A DNA stretch of 56,890 bases, taken from NCBI GenBank assembly GCA_036786445.1, contig DAIQRD010000002.1, positions 1 to 56,890 of the forward strand, written 5' to 3'. The notes beneath the pieces were generated by a model, which was not told where the DNA came from, did not search any database, and was given only the letters and a program-made list of their open reading frames with translations. The position numbers and the translations under genes are program-made. Source of the stretch: JAAZMF01 sp036786445. Its GTDB lineage: Bacteria > Bacillota > Limnochordia > DTU087. Positions 42,265 through 51,555 of the stretch are shown here, piece after piece (within the stretch, counting starts at the first letter, position 1; each line of letters starts with the position of its first letter).

Positions 42265-43614
42265 ATGAAAACGACTTTAGAGAAGTTGGAAGGCAACCAA
42301 GTTGCTCTCGAGGTAGAGGTTGATGAGGAGCGGGTGGAAAAAGCTGTAGAGGACGCTTTTCGCAAGGTTGCCCAGAAGGTTAAAGTGCCAGGATTTCGGG
42401 CTGGCAAAGCGCCACGGCGCGTGATTGAGACGAGGGTGGGTCGGGGATTCTTGTACCAAGAAGCCTTGGATGAGCTGATTCCCCAGGTTTACACTGAGGC
42501 TGTAGAGGAAAACAATCTCAAGCCTATTGATGTGCCAGCGGTGGATATATTGGATATGGAGGAAGGCAAACCACTGCGTTTCAAAGCTGTGATCGAGGTT
42601 GAGCCCGAAGTAATACTAGGTGAGTATAAGGGCCTGGCAGCGACCAAACAGACGCAGCGGATCACCAATAGCGATGTCGATGAAGTGCTGGAAGATATGC
42701 GGGAGCGCAATGCTCAACTGGTGACCACAGAGAGAAATGAGCTCGCAGCAGGAGATTTTGCTGTGATTGACTTTACCGGATACATTGGAGACCAACCTTT
42801 TCCTGGTGGAGCTGCCCAGGGGCATACCCTAGAGATAGGCGGAGGTCAGTTTATTCCTGGATTCGAAGAACAGCTAATTGGGGCCGAGCTCGGCGAAACT
42901 CGAGAAGTATTAGTGGCTTTTCCCACTGATTATGGTTCCACGGAATTGGCGGGCAAGGAAGCTCGTTTTGACGTAAAGATCCATGAGATCAAAGAGAAAA
43001 GTTCCCCTGCATTGAACGACGACTTCGCTAAAGATGTGGGCGATTTCGAGACTTTGCTAGAATTGCGGGCAGACATTCGCAAGAAACTGGAAGATGCGGC
43101 TGAGCAGCAAGCAAAGCGTCAGTTAGAAGAGGATTTAGTGCAAGCGACTGTTGAGGGTGCCCAGGTAGATGTTCCGGCTAAGATGATTGATTGGCAGACA
43201 GATCACAAAATGGAACGCTTGGAGAACGAGCTAGAATCTTCCGGCCTTAACAAAGAGCAGTATCTACAGATTCTGGGCACACCAGAAGAGGAACTCAGGG
43301 CACGGCTGAAGACTGATGCAGAAGCGGAAGTTAAGACTTCCTTGGTGATAGATGCAATCATTGCCGCTGAGAACATCACCGTTAGTGATGAGGAGATGGA
43401 TGAGCGCATCGAGACTATGGTAGGAGACGGTCCCCATGCCGAGACTACTCGCAATTTCTGGACTTCTCAGAAGAAGAGGTTGCGGGATACCATGATTAGA
43501 GAGAAGGCCATTACCCTTTTGGTGGAGCATGCCCAGATCGATGAAGTGGAAGTGGATAAGCCGGCAGAAGGTTCCGAAGCCATAGGAGAAGCGGTCGAGG
43601 AAGAGCAGGTATAA
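42265..43614 (+). CDS. tig: trigger factor
   Basis: A 449-residue ribosome-bound chaperone. The N-terminal domain carries the ribosome-docking loop GFRAGKAPRRVIE, the middle is an FKBP-type prolyl isomerase domain (FAVIDFTGYIGDQPFPGG, FIPGFEEQLIG) and the C-terminal arms are helical with an acidic tail. ATG 42265 has GAGAGGG upstream; an in-frame GTG/TTG region from 42193 has no signal. It is the first gene of the tig-clpP-clpX-lonB-lonA protein-quality block. Confidence 0.97.
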   Translation: MKTTLEKLEGNQVALEVEVDEERVEKAVEDAFRKVAQKVKVPGFRAGKAPRRVIETRVGRGFLYQEALDELIPQVYTEAVEENNLKPIDVPAVDILDMEEGKPLRFKAVIEVEPEVILGEYKGLAATKQTQRITNSDVDEVLEDMRERNAQLVTTERNELAAGDFAVIDFTGYIGDQPFPGGAAQGHTLEIGGGQFIPGFEEQLIGAELGETREVLVAFPTDYGSTELAGKEARFDVKIHEIKEKSSPALNDDFAKDVGDFETLLELRADIRKKLEDAAEQQAKRQLEEDLVQATVEGAQVDVPAKMIDWQTDHKMERLENELESSGLNKEQYLQILGTPEEELRARLKTDAEAEVKTSLVIDAIIAAENITVSDEEMDERIETMVGDGPHAETTRNFWTSQKKRLRDTMIREKAITLLVEHAQIDEVEVDKPAEGSEAIGEAVEEEQV

Positions 43615-43783
43615 AGCCCTTCGCGAAGAAGGTTTAATCTGAAAGAAGCTTTCCGCACCACTGCTCTGGCAAAGCAATAAAATGTGTAAAAAGCGCGCTA
43701 CAGGGGAACATATAGCGAAGGGACAGTGGTGGACTTGCGTGCGGGAGAGACCGGTCGCATATATTAAAGGGAAGGTGAGAAGT

Positions 43784-44386
43784 ATGAGTATCCTCATTCC
43801 GATGGTTGTCGAGCAAACCAATCGAGGCGAACGGGCTTATGACATATATTCCCGTTTGCTTAAAGACAGGATTATCTTTGTGGGTGGTTCTATAGATGAT
43901 CATATGGCGAATTTGGTCATCGCCCAGCTGCTGTTTTTGGAGTCGGAGGACCCCGAAAAGGACATTTCCTTGTATATCAATAGCCCTGGTGGGGTAGTTT
44001 ATTCGGGCCTAGCCATTTACGATACCATGCAGTATATCAAGCCTGCTGTCTCCACTATTTGTATGGGGATGGCGGCCAGTATGGCTGCTTTGCTCTTGAC
44101 TGCAGGTGCTAAAGGCAAGCGTTACGCGTTGCCGTATTCCCGAATCATGATTCACCAGCCCTGGGGAGGTACTCGGGGGCAAGCCACCGATATTGAAATT
44201 GAAGCTCGGGAGATTTTGCGATTGAAACGGATTGGCAATGAAATCCTGACAAAGCACACAGGACAACCCATGGAGCGAATTGAGGGAGACACTGATCGCA
44301 ACTATTACATGTCAGCGGAGGAAGCCAAGCAGTACGGTCTCATCGATGGAGTGCTCACTGAGGCCAAGGACCTTCAATTGAAATAA
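43784..44386 (+). CDS. clpP: ATP-dependent Clp protease proteolytic subunit
   Basis: A 200-residue ClpP with triad Ser99 (GMAASMAA), His124 (IMIHQP) and Asp171 (DTDRNYYM). ATG 43784 has GGAAGGTG; the longer frame from 43682 has no ribosome site. ClpP forms a two-ring barrel that works with ClpX, encoded 11 bases downstream, so they are co-expressed. No CtsR-type operator was recognised upstream. Confidence 0.98.
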   Translation: MSILIPMVVEQTNRGERAYDIYSRLLKDRIIFVGGSIDDHMANLVIAQLLFLESEDPEKDISLYINSPGGVVYSGLAIYDTMQYIKPAVSTICMGMAASMAALLLTAGAKGKRYALPYSRIMIHQPWGGTRGQATDIEIEAREILRLKRIGNEILTKHTGQPMERIEGDTDRNYYMSAEEAKQYGLIDGVLTEAKDLQLK

Positions 44387-44397
44387 GAGGTGATGAG

Positions 44398-45651
44398 ATG
44401 TTCAAATTTGGCGATGAAAAGGGTCAATTGAAGTGTTCTTTCTGTGGGAAGATCCAGGAACAGGTTAAAAAGCTCATTGCCGGTCCCGGTGTCTATATCT
44501 GTGATGAGTGTATTGAGCTATGCAACGAGATCATCGAAGAGGAGCTCACCGAGGAGCAGGATATAGAGTTTGGTAGTATTCCCAAACCCAAGGAGATCAA
44601 GGCTATTCTTGACCAATATGTCATTGGCCAGGAGCTAGCCAAGAGATCTCTGGCTGTTGCAGTTTATAACCACTATAAACGGATCAATGCCAACTCCAGA
44701 GTAGATGATGTCGAATTGCAGAAAAGCAATATTCTGCTCTTAGGTCCCACCGGGTGTGGCAAAACGCTATTGGCCCAGACGCTTGCTCGGATCCTGCACG
44801 TACCCTTTGCCATCGCCGATGCCACATCCCTTACTGAGGCCGGGTATGTAGGCGAAGATGTGGAGAACATCCTATTGAAGCTTATTCAAGCAGCAGACTA
44901 TGATGTGGAAAAGGCCGAGCGAGGGATAGTATATATTGACGAAGTTGACAAGATCGCTCGCAAGTCCGAAAATCCCTCCATCACGAGAGATGTCTCCGGT
45001 GAAGGGGTACAGCAGGCTCTTTTGAAAATCCTGGAGGGGACAGTTGCCAGCGTACCACCGCAAGGTGGGCGCAAACATCCCCATCAGGAGTTCATCCAGA
45101 TAGATACTACTAATATCTTGTTTGTTTGTGGCGGAGCCTTTGATGGCTTGGAGAAGCTCATCGAAAGCCGAACAGGAAAGAAAACCATGGGCTTTGGCGC
45201 CGACATCCAGCCCAAAGAAGAGAAACAGATTGGAGAGCTCTTGCGCCAAGTCATGCCAGAAGATCTCCTGAAATATGGCTTGATTCCCGAATTCATCGGG
45301 AGACTCCCCATAGTAGTGGCCTTAGATGCCCTTGATGAGCATGCTTTGGTCAGGATCCTGGAGGAGCCCCGGAATGCTTTGGTAAAGCAATACAAGAAAT
45401 TCTTCGACATGGATGATGTGGAGCTCGTCTTCGACGAGGAAGCCCTTAAAGCCATAGCTCGGAAAGCCATGGCCCGGAAGACTGGAGCCAGGGGCTTGCG
45501 GACTATCATCGAAGATATCATGTTGGATATTATGTACGAGATTCCTTCAGAGGATGATATAGTCAGATGCTTTATCAATGGCGATGTGGTGGAAAAGAAA
45601 GTACCGCCACAGTTGGGTCGGCGGGAGCACATCGCAGAAGAGACAGCTTAA
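44398..45651 (+). CDS. clpX: ATP-dependent Clp protease ATPase subunit ClpX
   Basis: A 417-residue AAA+ unfoldase. The N-terminal zinc-binding domain has Cys13, Cys16, Cys35 and Cys38 (CSFCGK, CDEC), Walker A is GPTGCGKT (116-123), Walker B IVYIDEVDKI, and the IGF-type ClpP-docking loop reads LIPEFIGRLP nearby. It feeds unfolded substrates to ClpP. ATG 44398 follows AGAGGTGATG. It ends at a strong terminator. Confidence 0.98.
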   Translation: MFKFGDEKGQLKCSFCGKIQEQVKKLIAGPGVYICDECIELCNEIIEEELTEEQDIEFGSIPKPKEIKAILDQYVIGQELAKRSLAVAVYNHYKRINANSRVDDVELQKSNILLLGPTGCGKTLLAQTLARILHVPFAIADATSLTEAGYVGEDVENILLKLIQAADYDVEKAERGIVYIDEVDKIARKSENPSITRDVSGEGVQQALLKILEGTVASVPPQGGRKHPHQEFIQIDTTNILFVCGGAFDGLEKLIESRTGKKTMGFGADIQPKEEKQIGELLRQVMPEDLLKYGLIPEFIGRLPIVVALDALDEHALVRILEEPRNALVKQYKKFFDMDDVELVFDEEALKAIARKAMARKTGARGLRTIIEDIMLDIMYEIPSEDDIVRCFINGDVVEKKVPPQLGRREHIAEETA

Positions 45652-45720
45652 CTGACTAGTTAGATTCTGCTACGTCCCACAGCAAACCCATGTAACATGG
45701 GGATATTGGCAATGTAGATG

Positions 45721-45743
45721 GGCCCGGGATTCCCGGGCCTTTC
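45721..45743 (+). terminator. rho-independent terminator after clpX
   Basis: GGCCCGGGA directly followed by TTCCCGGGCC and TTTCT: a very GC-rich hairpin with a tight loop. Confidence 0.8.
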
Positions 45744-45816
45744 TGATTAAAAGGTCTTGCCGCCGCGCATAATAGACAGTGCGGTTATCAACCATATGTG
45801 GGGCAGGTGGACCTCA

Positions 45817-47487
45817 ATGATGGGCATCTTGGGGATAGTAAATCTATTTTTCGCTATAGTAATCGGTATGTATTTCTGGAACTTACTACGAGGGCAGCAA
45901 AGCAGTAAGTCAGCCGTTGATCGGGAGTCAAGGAAGGAAATGGAAAAACTGCATCGGCTGAATGCCATTTCCCTCACTGAGCCATTGTCGGAGAAAACCC
46001 GGCCGGCCTCCTTTGATGAAATAGTCGGTCAGAGTGATGGGCTCAAAGCCTTAAGAGCTGCCCTATGTGGACCTAACCCTCAGCATGTGTTGATCTACGG
46101 ACCGCCGGGAGTGGGAAAGACAGCAGCTGCTCGCTTGATCCTGGAAGAGGCCAAGACAAACCCACTCTCACCTTTTCAGCTCTCTGCGAAATTCATTGAC
46201 GTAGACGCCACTACTGCCCGATTTGATGATCGGGGAATTGCGGATCCTCTGATGGGCTCCGTCCACGACCCCATTTACCAAGGGGCAGGACCAATGGGCA
46301 TTGCCGGGATTCCCCAACCTAAGCCTGGGGCAGTCACCAAGGCCCATGGCGGTCTTCTTTTCATAGATGAGATCGGGGAACTACACCCGGTACAGATGAA
46401 CAAGCTATTGAAGGTATTGGAAGATCGGAAAGTGTTCTTCGAAAGTGCCTACTACAGCTCCGAGGATGCCAATATCCCCTTGCACATCCACGAAATCTTT
46501 CAAAAGGGACTGCCAGCCGATTTCCGTCTAGTGGGGGCGACTACGCGGATGCCCCAGGAAATCCCTCCGGCCATCCGTTCTAGATGCCTCGAAGTCTTCT
46601 TTCGGGCTTTGACTCCTGATGAAGTTGAGATTATTGCCGCCCATGCGGCCAGTAAGATTGAGTTTCCCATACCTGCCGACGCCCTAGATGTGGTTAAGCG
46701 GTATGCCACCAATGGCAGAGAGGCAGTGAACATGATCCAGATAGCCGGTGGTCTAGCTTTGACAAGTAATAGACAGGAGATCAGTCGGGCCGACTTGGAA
46801 TGGGTGGTAAATAGTGGTCAGTATGCACCCCGGCCTGATAAGAGTATCCCCCTCGCCCCTCAAGTGGGGTTAGTCAACGGTCTGGCTATTTATGGCTCCA
46901 ACATGGGCACCTTGATCGAAGTGGAGGCTACAGCCTTCCCGGTGGAGCAGGGCAAAGGCAAGTTGGTGATTACAGGGATTATGGAGGAAGAGGAAATGGG
47001 AGGGTATGGTAGAACCATGCGCAGGAAGAGCATGGCCAAGAGCTCTATGGATAACGTACTCACTGTCATGCGACAGCACCTCCATACTCACCCCCAGGAT
47101 TATGATATTCATGTTAATTTCCCCGGAGGCTCGCCCATCGATGGACCATCCGCCGGCATCGCCATGGTTACAGCAATCTATTCTGCTATTACAGGTCGTA
47201 AGGTGAGTAATGTGGTGGCCATGACAGGGGAAGTGTCTATCCGGGGGCTAGTGAAACCCGTGGGAGGGGTTGCTGCCAAATTGGAGGCGGCGCGACTGGC
47301 AGGTGTGACGCGGGCAATCATCCCCAAGGACAATTGGCAGGCCATGTTTGCCAACATGGAGGGTATGGCAGTTCACGGGGTGGAGCGCCTAGAAGAAGTT
47401 ATTGGTTTGGCTTTACTGGATGAGGAGAAATGTGCACATATATCCAAGCCTGCCGTTTCTAGTGGGCTGTTAAGCGCCTCGGGATAA
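45817..47487 (+). CDS. lonB: LonB, sporulation-type Lon protease
   Basis: About 556 residues. ATG 45817 has AGGTGG six bases upstream and aligns with the B. subtilis LonB start; ATG 45796 and TTG 45757 lack a ribosome site. An N-terminal membrane-like helix (IVNLFFAIVIGMYFWNLL) precedes the AAA+ domain (GPPGVGKTAAARL, LFIDEIGELHP) and the Lon protease domain with Ser in DGPSAGIAM and Lys in KPVGGVAAK. It lacks the large Lon N-terminal substrate domain. In Bacillus it acts in the forespore under sigma-F. It lies directly before lonA, the conserved order. Confidence 0.95.
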   Translation: MMGILGIVNLFFAIVIGMYFWNLLRGQQSSKSAVDRESRKEMEKLHRLNAISLTEPLSEKTRPASFDEIVGQSDGLKALRAALCGPNPQHVLIYGPPGVGKTAAARLILEEAKTNPLSPFQLSAKFIDVDATTARFDDRGIADPLMGSVHDPIYQGAGPMGIAGIPQPKPGAVTKAHGGLLFIDEIGELHPVQMNKLLKVLEDRKVFFESAYYSSEDANIPLHIHEIFQKGLPADFRLVGATTRMPQEIPPAIRSRCLEVFFRALTPDEVEIIAAHAASKIEFPIPADALDVVKRYATNGREAVNMIQIAGGLALTSNRQEISRADLEWVVNSGQYAPRPDKSIPLAPQVGLVNGLAIYGSNMGTLIEVEATAFPVEQGKGKLVITGIMEEEEMGGYGRTMRRKSMAKSSMDNVLTVMRQHLHTHPQDYDIHVNFPGGSPIDGPSAGIAMVTAIYSAITGRKVSNVVAMTGEVSIRGLVKPVGGVAAKLEAARLAGVTRAIIPKDNWQAMFANMEGMAVHGVERLEEVIGLALLDEEKCAHISKPAVSSGLLSASG

Positions 47488-47532
47488 TGTTATACTAGGC
47501 TTTGAAGCCGCGCCAACCAACTGATTCATTGG

Positions 47533-47558
47533 GGAGCTGCTACACTCAGCTCCTTTTT
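47533..47558 (+). terminator. rho-independent terminator after lonB
   Basis: GGAGCTG / CAGCTCC stem, 7-base loop, followed by TTTTT (47554-47558). Confidence 0.88.
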
Positions 47559-47687
47559 GCATGTTCATGTTCGGGATGTTTGGCCCGATGTTTGGGAGGG
47601 GGAAGTTATCGTTGACAGGAGAAAGAAGATATATGGGCAAGAATACTAAGGGGAGAGAGATTGCTATAGATAATGGGGGTGAAGCCC

Positions 47688-50147
47688 GTGACTGAGATCT
47701 TGACTAAAGCTAATGAAGCCGCACTATTCCCACTTTTACCCCTCAGGGGTATGTTGGTCTTTCCGTATATGATTACTCCCTTGGATGTAGGTCGGGAGAG
47801 ATCTATTCGCGCTCTAGAGGAAGCCATGACCAAGGAGCGCCAGTTGGTGCTAGCTGCCCAAAGGTCAGCGGAAACCACTGAGCCCGAGGCAGATGAGATC
47901 TACGAAGTCGGTCTTGTCGCCGAGATCAAGCAGCTATTGAAGATGCCAGAGGGACAGATTCGTGTGTTGGTCGAGGGATTGCACCGTGTGAAAATAGAGG
48001 AGTTTGTGGACACCGAATCCTGCTTTCATGTGAAGGTGAGCAAAATCCTTGAGATAGAAGAATCAGGGCCAGAGATAGAAGCCTTGATGCGCATGGTACA
48101 GAATCAGTTCGAGGAATACGTGAAATTGTCACGGAAGGTTCCTTCTGAAGTGGTGGTTGCCATCAATTCCATTGATGAGGCTGCCAGGTTAGCTGATACC
48201 ATTGCAGCCCAGCTCATCGTATCTGTGGAAGAAAAACAGTATCTCTTGGAGAGTGCTTCTACCAGGGAGAGACTAGAGCATCTCGTCTTGCTCTTAAGTA
48301 AAGAGATAGAGATCTTGCGGTTAGAGAAGAAGATTCAGGGTCGCGTCCGTAAGCAGTTGGAGAAAAACCAAAAGGAATACTATCTACGAGAACAGATGCG
48401 GGCCATCCAGAAAGAGCTAGGCGAGAAGGATGCCATCGCCTCTGAAGTAGATGAATTCCGTGGGAAGATAGAAAAGGCTAAGTTACCCAAGGCAGCTCGG
48501 GAACAAGCATTGCACGAACTGGAGCGGTTGGAGAAGATGCCAGCTATGGCAGCAGAGGCCGTTGTGGTGCGGACTTATCTGGAATGGCTTACGGCGTTGC
48601 CTTGGTCTAAGCAGACCCGTGACCGGCTAGATATTGCCGCCGCGCAGCAGATCCTCGATGAGGATCACTATGGCCTAGACAAAGTAAAAGAGCGGATTTT
48701 GGAGTTCCTGGCAGTGCGCCATCTAACCAAGAAAATGAAAGGCCCGATTCTTTGCCTTGTAGGGCCGCCGGGAGTCGGTAAGACTTCCTTGGCTCGCTCC
48801 ATTGCCAGAGCCATGGAACGCAAATTCGTGCGCTTTTCCTTGGGCGGTGTAAGAGACGAAGCCGAGATTCGAGGACATCGCCGCACCTATATAGGTGCTA
48901 TGCCTGGTAAAGTGATCCAAGCCATGAAACAAGCAGGTTCACGCAACCCTGTGATGCTACTAGATGAAATCGATAAGATGACCATGGACTTTCGGGGAGA
49001 TCCCGCGTCGGCACTGTTGGAAGTCTTGGATCCTGAGCAAAATAGCGTTTTTGGTGACCATTACTTGGAGGTTACCTTCGATCTCTCCAACGTGTTTTTC
49101 ATCACTACGGCTAACGTAATGCACAACATACCCAGGCCTTTGCTGGATCGCATGGAAGTAATTCAGATCCCAGGCTACACCGAAGAAGAGAAGTTGGAGA
49201 TCGCCAAACGTCACCTGTGGGCCAAAGAAGTGGCAGCCAATGGTCTGAAAGATGATCAGATCTTGGTCTCTGACAATGCCATTCAGAAGGTGATCGCTGA
49301 ATATACTCGAGAATCCGGTGTGCGCAATCTAGAACGGGAATTGGGCTCTGTCTGCCGCAAAGTAGCAAAAGACTTGGTTTCAGGAGTGGAGCCCCCTATT
49401 CGAGTCAATGTGAACTCCATTGAAACCTATCTAGGTGGACCTCGCTTCCTCCGGACATTGTCAGAGGGAGAAAGCAAGATAGGTGTGGCTACCGGTCTAG
49501 CTTATACACAGGTGGGTGGAGACATTCTGGCCATTGAGGTGAGTGTAATGCCTGGGAAGGGTCATCTCACCATTACCGGCCAATTGGGGGATGTTATGCG
49601 GGAGTCGGCGCAAGCTAGCTTGAGCTATGTCCGGGCCCGGGCCGCGGATTTGGGTATTCCCATTGATTTCTATGAAAAACACGATATCCATATCCATGTA
49701 CCGGAAGGCGGTATCCCGAAAGACGGACCCTCTGCCGGTATTACCATTGCCACGGCTTTAGCCTCGGCGTTGACAGGCCGTCCTATCCGGGGCGATCTGG
49801 CCATGACTGGTGAGATCACCTTGCGGGGGAGGGTGCTGCCCATCGGCGGTGTAAAGGAAAAAGTGTTAGCTGCCCATAGGGCTGGCATCAAACGAGTTCT
49901 CTTGCCGAAAGAGAATGCGAGAGATTTGGAGGACATTCCCGCCAATATCCAGAGGAAGCTCAGTATCGAAATAGTAGAGCATATGGATGCTGTTCTGGAG
50001 AAGGCGCTCCTGGCTCCCTTGGGCAACATGGGGATCGCCATAGCAGACGATGAAGCTCTTGCTGCAGAGACGATGCCTTTTCTAGCCACTGGGCTCGGCC
50101 CTCAGAGCCGACAGCCGTGGACAGGTGAGACCCATGAACCTCAATGA
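47688..50147 (+). CDS. lon: ATP-dependent protease La (LonA)
   Basis: An 819-residue full-length Lon. N-terminal substrate-binding domain (LFPLLPLRGMLVFPYMITP), AAA+ module (Walker A GPPGVGKTSLARS, VMLLDEIDKM) and Ser-Lys protease domain (Ser in KDGPSAGITIA, Lys in GGVKEKVLAAHRAG). GTG 47688 has GGGGGTGAAG upstream; ATG 47673 would place that site inside the gene. It degrades misfolded and regulatory proteins in the cytoplasm. Its end overlaps engB by 14 bases. The C-terminal 25 residues are unusual low-complexity sequence. Confidence 0.97.
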   Translation: MTEILTKANEAALFPLLPLRGMLVFPYMITPLDVGRERSIRALEEAMTKERQLVLAAQRSAETTEPEADEIYEVGLVAEIKQLLKMPEGQIRVLVEGLHRVKIEEFVDTESCFHVKVSKILEIEESGPEIEALMRMVQNQFEEYVKLSRKVPSEVVVAINSIDEAARLADTIAAQLIVSVEEKQYLLESASTRERLEHLVLLLSKEIEILRLEKKIQGRVRKQLEKNQKEYYLREQMRAIQKELGEKDAIASEVDEFRGKIEKAKLPKAAREQALHELERLEKMPAMAAEAVVVRTYLEWLTALPWSKQTRDRLDIAAAQQILDEDHYGLDKVKERILEFLAVRHLTKKMKGPILCLVGPPGVGKTSLARSIARAMERKFVRFSLGGVRDEAEIRGHRRTYIGAMPGKVIQAMKQAGSRNPVMLLDEIDKMTMDFRGDPASALLEVLDPEQNSVFGDHYLEVTFDLSNVFFITTANVMHNIPRPLLDRMEVIQIPGYTEEEKLEIAKRHLWAKEVAANGLKDDQILVSDNAIQKVIAEYTRESGVRNLERELGSVCRKVAKDLVSGVEPPIRVNVNSIETYLGGPRFLRTLSEGESKIGVATGLAYTQVGGDILAIEVSVMPGKGHLTITGQLGDVMRESAQASLSYVRARAADLGIPIDFYEKHDIHIHVPEGGIPKDGPSAGITIATALASALTGRPIRGDLAMTGEITLRGRVLPIGGVKEKVLAAHRAGIKRVLLPKENARDLEDIPANIQRKLSIEIVEHMDAVLEKALLAPLGNMGIAIADDEALAAETMPFLATGLGPQSRQPWTGETHEPQ

Positions 50148-50718
50148 CGGTGTTTTCGAGACTAGTGCCGTGACTGTAGCGCAATATCCCAAGACCGATG
50201 GACCACCTCTGCCCGAGATCGCACTGGTGGGTCGCTCCAATGTAGGCAAATCATCGTTGCTCAATCGCTTGGCCAATCGCCGGGATCTGGCTAGAATCAG
50301 TTCCCGGCCGGGCCGTACCCAGACCATCAACTTCTACCGATTTGCCGACTGTCGCATCGTGGATTTGCCGGGTTATGGCTATGCCAAGGTCTCCAAGCGT
50401 GTGCGGGAGAAATGGGGTCCCATGATCGAGACCTACATGCGGGAAAGAGAGCAGCTGGCAGGTGTAATACACATTGTGGATCTGCGTCACAAGTCCTCCG
50501 ATGATGACGCGCTCATGGCCCATTGGTTGCAAAGCCAGGGGATCGCGTATGTGGTGGTGGCGACTAAGGCGGACAAAATAGCTCGGGGCAGGTGGCTACA
50601 GCACACCAAAGTGATCGCCGAGACACTGGGAGTGGTACCTATTGTCTTCTCAGCTCAATCAGGTGCCGGTCAGGATTCAGTACTGGCAGCTATGCGGCAG
50701 TTTCTCCAGGGGACCTAG
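50134..50718 (+). CDS. engB: ribosome-biogenesis GTPase EngB/YsxC
   Basis: A 194-residue single-domain GTPase with G1 GRSNVGKSS, G3 DLPGYGYAK, G4 TKAD and the G5-like region SAQSG. ATG 50134 follows AGGTGAG and overlaps the end of lonA, so both are translationally coupled. It is needed for large-subunit assembly. The stop overlaps the convergent PRC-barrel gene by four bases. Confidence 0.96.
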   Translation: MNLNDGVFETSAVTVAQYPKTDGPPLPEIALVGRSNVGKSSLLNRLANRRDLARISSRPGRTQTINFYRFADCRIVDLPGYGYAKVSKRVREKWGPMIETYMREREQLAGVIHIVDLRHKSSDDDALMAHWLQSQGIAYVVVATKADKIARGRWLQHTKVIAETLGVVPIVFSAQSGAGQDSVLAAMRQFLQGT

Positions 50719-51416
50719 TCAGGATGGGGTGGCCTGCCCTGAGACGTAGCTTTGTCTAGCCAAACCTTGCCCTGGCGGAGAAATTGTGCAAACATCGAAT
50801 GGCTCTGTGCAGCTTGATTTCCATGCCCCTTTGGTGAGTGTTTTCCGCCCAAGACTTCGTCGACTCGGCGCAGGTAACGAACGTTAGCCAAAGGCGGTCT
50901 GGCTTTGGGTTGGTTGATGGCCATGTTTCTAGACAAAGCGTCATTATGCACTACCACGGCATCTCGACCGATGGCCAAAATGGATTGAGCAGGCACCCGA
51001 CCATACCCTCGGAAGAGATCCTGGGCCAAACCTCCAGACAGCAGGATTTCTGCTAGAGTGTAATCCATGGGGGCTAGTGTATAGTCCTCCACCGTGCCCA
51101 GTAGCCTACCGCCAGTCGTGATGACCTGGGCACCTAGCAGCGGTATGTTGGCCTTGATGAGCCGCAGGAGAGTGGTCTGTTCTCTTAAGGTCTTGGCGGC
51201 CTCAGACGAGGCAATGGTCAAAGCATGATCACCGATGCCTCTAATTGCCTCCCGAGTTATGTATTTGCGAGAATTCCACACCCACGCGGAAAAACCAATG
51301 CCCGCCAGGGACTGATTTTCGTGATCGAAGATTATATGACGCACTAGGCCCAAGATCTGCCCGGTACTGATATCTAGTACTGCGAGCTTCCGCATGGCGC
51401 TTTGGTGCAACATCAT
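50715..51416 (-). CDS. PRC-barrel domain protein
   Basis: ATG 51416 follows GAGAGGAGGC at eight bases; the extension to 51503 has no signal. The 234-residue cytoplasmic protein holds two PRC-barrel domains: residues about 10-80 (LAVLDISTGQILGLVRHIIF) and about 95-165 (LLGAQVITTGGRLLGTVEDY). The C-terminal 65 residues are basic and unrecognised. PRC-barrel proteins of this two-domain kind are often near RNA metabolism genes; the function is unknown. It is divergent from the rRNA methyltransferase gene. Confidence 0.85.
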   Translation of the reverse strand: MMLHQSAMRKLAVLDISTGQILGLVRHIIFDHENQSLAGIGFSAWVWNSRKYITREAIRGIGDHALTIASSEAAKTLREQTTLLRLIKANIPLLGAQVITTGGRLLGTVEDYTLAPMDYTLAEILLSGGLAQDLFRGYGRVPAQSILAIGRDAVVVHNDALSRNMAINQPKARPPLANVRYLRRVDEVLGGKHSPKGHGNQAAQSHSMFAQFLRQGKVWLDKATSQGRPPHPD

Positions 51417-51555
51417 GGCTATAAGCCTCCTCTCTGCGGTCAAGCAGGTGGGGCATGACCCAAATGGAGAGTCTTCTTCCACTGAAGTATATTCAACCAG
51501 CATGGGTATTCATGATCTATACTTTAATATAAGCCAAAGGAGTAGAAGGCTGACT